Positions 5,592 through 7,205 of a DNA stretch of 7,205 nucleotides are shown here, piece after piece. Position 1 is the first letter of the stretch; each line of letters starts with the position of its first letter. The stretch is from Hyphomicrobium sp. (GTDB taxonomy: Bacteria; Pseudomonadota; Alphaproteobacteria; Rhizobiales; Hyphomicrobiaceae), in NCBI GenBank assembly GCA_030598645.1, contig JAUVPN010000138.1, forward strand, positions 1 to 7,205, given 5' to 3'. The notes under the pieces were generated by a model. It was not told where the DNA came from. It worked only from the letters and a program-made list of their open reading frames with translations, and did not search any database. A program made the position numbers and the translations under genes.

Positions 5592-6359
5592 TTATCGTCC
5601 CTCGGGCCGGAACGCACCTGGCGGGATGTGGCCTTCCTCCGCGTAAGCATGCTGTAGCGCGTCCAGCTGCGCCCACAGAACATCGCACTTGAAGCGCACA
5701 GCGGCGACGCACGCCTCCTGCTCTTTGCGACTCTTGGCGTTGTCCTTCACATACTCAAGCGCAAACGTGGCATCGCGCGGAGCCTGCGTTAAGCGCCGCT
5801 TGAAGTAGGCCAGCACATCGTCGCAGATGAAATCGTAGTTCTCCAGCATGCCGGCAATTCGTTCGCGATGAATCGACGGCGCAAAGAGCTCAGTCAAAGA
5901 TGAAGCGACCGCTTCAGTGAGCGGTCTCTCTCTGACGAAGTGCACGTAGGACTCGACGGCAAAACGCGTTGCTGGCAGTGCGCCCGTCATCGAAACGACA
6001 TAGTCGCGATCAAGGCCGAGCCCGTCGGTGAGCACCAGCCAGCGCTCGATACCACCGGGCTCGTCGGGGGGTAGTCCGTCATGATCGTGCACGCGGTGCA
6101 ACCACTCGCGCCGCAGCTCTCGGTCATGTACACGGCTGATCAAAGCCGCATCCTTGCGCGGCACTGCCTCCTGGTAGCAATAGCGATTGAGGGCCCACGC
6201 CTGCACCTGACCCTTGTCGAGCTTCCCGCCATGCAGAAGTTTATGAAAGGGGTGCTTATCGTGATAGCGCTCCGCGCCCACGGCGCGGATGGCAGCCTCG
6301 AAATCGTCGCGGCTCATGGGGGCGCTGATGGTCACGTCTGCTAAGCGCCGTTCGCTCAT
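5592..6359 (-). CDS. pqqC: Pyrroloquinoline-quinone synthase PqqC
   Basis: Cofactorless oxidase that performs the final ring closure and oxidation of AHQQ to the redox cofactor PQQ. The 255 residues match the usual ~250 of stand-alone PqqC, so there is no PqqD fusion as in some methylotrophs. Family motifs appear in order: RYHDKHPFH (31-39), WALNRYCYQEAVPRKDAA (55-72), the DHDG loop with His93, SSLTELFAPSIHRER (153-167, with His164 and Arg167), NYDFI (Tyr175), and FKCDVLWAQLDA (Lys224), all in places that align by eye with the Klebsiella active site. The ATG at 6359 is fixed by AAGGAGG eight bases upstream; the frame stays open further up but that sequence is not PqqC-like. No pqqA, B, D or E lies next to it in the window. 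PQQ serves periplasmic quinoprotein alcohol and sugar dehydrogenases. Confidence 0.95.
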   Translation of the reverse strand: MSERRLADVTISAPMSRDDFEAAIRAVGAERYHDKHPFHKLLHGGKLDKGQVQAWALNRYCYQEAVPRKDAALISRVHDRELRREWLHRVHDHDGLPPDEPGGIERWLVLTDGLGLDRDYVVSMTGALPATRFAVESYVHFVRERPLTEAVASSLTELFAPSIHRERIAGMLENYDFICDDVLAYFKRRLTQAPRDATFALEYVKDNAKSRKEQEACVAAVRFKCDVLWAQLDALQHAYAEEGHIPPGAFRPEGR

Positions 6360-6367
6360 GGGGTCTT

Positions 6368-6374
6368 CCTCCTT
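6368..6374 (-). promoter_or_regulatory. Shine-Dalgarno of pqqC
   Basis: On the - strand the sequence reads AAGGAGG with an 8-base spacer to the ATG at 6359. It is the strongest ribosome site in the window and decides the pqqC start against the upstream in-frame ATG codons. Confidence 0.85.
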
Positions 6375-6543
6375 GCTCGACCGCCCCTTGCCCATGCGGG
6401 ATCGAATCCGGGGTGCGTTGATCTGGTGAGGACGTTGTGACTGGCCTTGGTTAAGCAATCCGCCCTGCATGTATCCCGTGTGGCAAATGCACGGACTTAG
6501 CGCCTTGACCCAGTTCAAACCCTCATGCGACGGCTGGTCGCAA

Positions 6544-6557
6544 AGCTCGCGCGAGCT
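6544..6557. promoter_or_regulatory. 14-bp perfect palindrome AGCTCGCGCGAGCT
   Basis: Fully self-complementary, about 185 bases upstream of the pqqC start. Its size suits a dimeric regulator, or as RNA a short GC hairpin in a pqqC leader. No known motif is recognised. Confidence 0.35.
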
Positions 6558-6573
6558 GCTCAATCGTGAATGG

Positions 6574-6596
6574 CCACCCCCCGCACCGCCACCGCC
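6574..6596 (-). other. G-rich tract with G-quadruplex potential upstream of pqqC
   Basis: On the - strand this 23-base stretch has GG runs at 6595-6596, 6592-6593, 6589-6590 and 6586-6587, a run of six G at 6577-6582, and GG at 6574-6575, separated by 1-3 bases. That meets a two-quartet G4 pattern. Such patterns are common in GC-rich genomes, so significance is uncertain. Confidence 0.35.
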
Positions 6597-6718
6597 TAGC
6601 GGGCCGGCAGCCGACTTGCGCTCGCGTGCCGCTCACCAATTCTTGAAGGTTTCCAGTTGGCATGCCCACGCAAAGCGCGCCGCGTTGCTGGTGCATCAGG
6701 AGCGTCTGAAGCGACCGT

Positions 6719-6730
6719 CACGCATGCGTG
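6719..6730. promoter_or_regulatory. 12-bp perfect palindrome CACGCATGCGTG
   Basis: Self-complementary, in the gene-free region about 215 bases upstream of the folE start. No regulator is recognised, and a GC-rich 12-mer of this kind could occur by chance. Confidence 0.25.
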
Positions 6731-6770
6731 GACGCAGCCTCAGTCCAGCTCCCAGGATGACCGGCTTTCG

Positions 6771-6795
6771 AGCATTTTCGAAATGCTTATATGAT
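6771..6795 (+). promoter_or_regulatory. 17-bp palindrome AGCATTT-TCG-AAATGCT next to a TATGAT box, candidate folE promoter/operator
   Basis: Perfect 7-base arms flank TCG at 6771-6787, and a -10-like TATGAT follows at 6790-6795. TTTCGA also occurs twice, at 6766-6771 and 6776-6781, exactly 10 bases apart. If the TATGAT is used, the palindrome lies in the -35/-10 spacer, where a bound repressor would block polymerase. No good -35 is seen. The folE leader would be about 140 bases. Confidence 0.4.
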
Positions 6796-6943
6796 GAGGA
6801 GGATCAGACGCCGCTTGGAGACAGCGGCGACGTCGGAAGATTTGCTGTGATCCAACGAAAGGCTCGGCGGCGTAAAGGTTATGACGTATAAATCTGCACC
6901 ACGGCAGGCAATCCCCTTGAAAGCAAAGAGAAAAGATCAGCAC

Positions 6944-7205
6944 ATGGACCAAATCGTCCGTCCCAGCCGCGCAGAAGTGGAGGCGGCTTTCCGTACCATC
7001 ATCCGCTGGACAGGCGACAACCCTGACCGAGATGGAGTGATCGATACACCGGCCCGGATGAGCCGCGCTTATGAGGAATATTTCCGCGGCTACACCGAGG
7101 ACCCCGAGGTCATTCTCTCCAAGACCTTCGAGGAGACCGAAGGCTATGACGAGATGATCGCGCTGCGCTGCATTCGTTTCGAGAGCCATTGCGAGCATCC
7201 TATCG
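6944..7205 (+). CDS. folE: GTP cyclohydrolase I (FolE), N-terminal part (3' truncated by window)
   Basis: Converts GTP to 7,8-dihydroneopterin triphosphate, the entry step to folate, and in many bacteria to queuosine and pterins. The 87 visible residues of about 200 show the family pattern: EAAFRTIIRWTGDNPDRDGV (13-32), DTPARMSRAYEEYFRGY (34-50), the KTFEE segment (60-64), and RFESHCEHPI at the end. Cys83 and His85 sit at the zinc-site motif, normally CEHH; here the fourth position is Pro86, which replaces the residue equivalent to the zinc ligand His113 of E. coli FolE. The start at 6944 fits the usual N-terminus of alphaproteobacterial FolE. An in-frame ATG at 6881 would add 21 basic residues and cannot be excluded, since neither start has a strong Shine-Dalgarno. 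The gene is divergent from pqqC. Confidence 0.9.
   Translation, partial: MDQIVRPSRAEVEAAFRTIIRWTGDNPDRDGVIDTPARMSRAYEEYFRGYTEDPEVILSKTFEETEGYDEMIALRCIRFESHCEHPI

Larger units (their letters stand above)
6360..6943. other. Divergent intergenic region between pqqC and folE
   Basis: About 580 bases separate the two divergent starts. Open frames exist on both strands, but their translations are low-complexity (for example a Pro-rich run near 6571-6600) and match no family I recognise. It holds perfect palindromes at 6544-6557, 6719-6730 and 6771-6787, a G-rich tract on the - strand at 6574-6596, and a -10-like TATGAT at 6790-6795 facing folE. No pqqA-like peptide (Glu-x3-Tyr) was seen upstream of pqqC, and no complete tRNA. 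Confidence 0.7.

Noticed and set aside
6394..6416. tRNA T-arm-like string GGGATCGAATCC
   Set aside because: The flanking bases do not form the T stem, and no acceptor, D or anticodon arms are present on either strand.
6360..6563. N-terminal extension of pqqC to an ATG at 6563 (- strand)
   Set aside because: The extra residues do not resemble PqqC, and a strong AAGGAGG at correct spacing marks 6359 as the start.
6540..6600. SRP (4.5S) RNA-like G-rich stretch on the - strand
   Set aside because: The universal GGAAGGAAGCAGCC-type hairpin core is absent.
6469..6891. 140-codon + strand ORF upstream of folE
   Set aside because: The translation is Pro/Arg/Ser-rich with no recognisable domain, has no ribosome site, and fits a chance ORF in GC-rich DNA.
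6360..6943. pqqA peptide gene upstream of pqqC
   Set aside because: I looked for the Glu-x3-Tyr core in short - strand frames upstream of pqqC and found none.

Overview
The window looks like chromosomal DNA of an alphaproteobacterium, most likely of the order Hyphomicrobiales (Bradyrhizobium/Hyphomicrobium-like). This is inferred from the GC-rich codon use, the type of exopolysaccharide locus, the Tyr-Gly tail on the autokinase, and the PqqC and FolE protein types. No 16S or other marker gene is present, so the placement is an inference.

Positions 1-3332 hold the end of a polysaccharide export/assembly operon on the + strand. It begins with the C-terminal part of a Wzc/ExoP-type tyrosine autokinase whose 5' end lies outside the window. 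A small J-domain (DnaJ-like) protein follows, coupled by a TGATG overlap. Next comes a gene for a membrane-anchored TPR protein with a jelly-roll-like C-terminus. That third gene carries an in-frame TAG at 2115-2117. Coding-like sequence continues in the same frame after the stop with no usable start for about 140 bases, so the gene looks broken or needs readthrough.

Positions 3333-3633 form a gene-free, strongly structured leader. It contains an 11-bp inverted repeat with a long loop, an adjoining 17-bp palindrome, and a long hairpin ending just before the next start codon. Positions 3634-5160 encode a polyprenyl-phosphate sugar-1-phosphate transferase, the membrane enzyme that starts assembly of the polysaccharide repeat unit. 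Together, the transferase would begin the lipid-linked sugar, the autokinase would control polymer length and export, and the J-domain and TPR/jelly-roll proteins would be accessory factors.

Positions 5161-5591 hold an 18-bp perfect palindrome and a 69-codon ORF with one TPR, probably the remnant of a larger TPR gene. Positions 5592-6359 on the - strand encode PqqC, the last enzyme of pyrroloquinoline quinone synthesis, without pqqA, B, D or E beside it. Positions 6360-6943 are a long intergenic region between divergent genes, with several perfect palindromes and a G-rich tract. Position 6944 to the end is the start of folE (GTP cyclohydrolase I) on the + strand. Its visible zinc-site motif reads CEHP instead of the usual CEHH.

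I found no CRISPR array, complete tRNA or rRNA, transposase or phage gene. The most interesting signals are the interrupted TPR/jelly-roll gene, the structured leader before the sugar transferase, the J-domain partner of the autokinase, and the unusual FolE motif.
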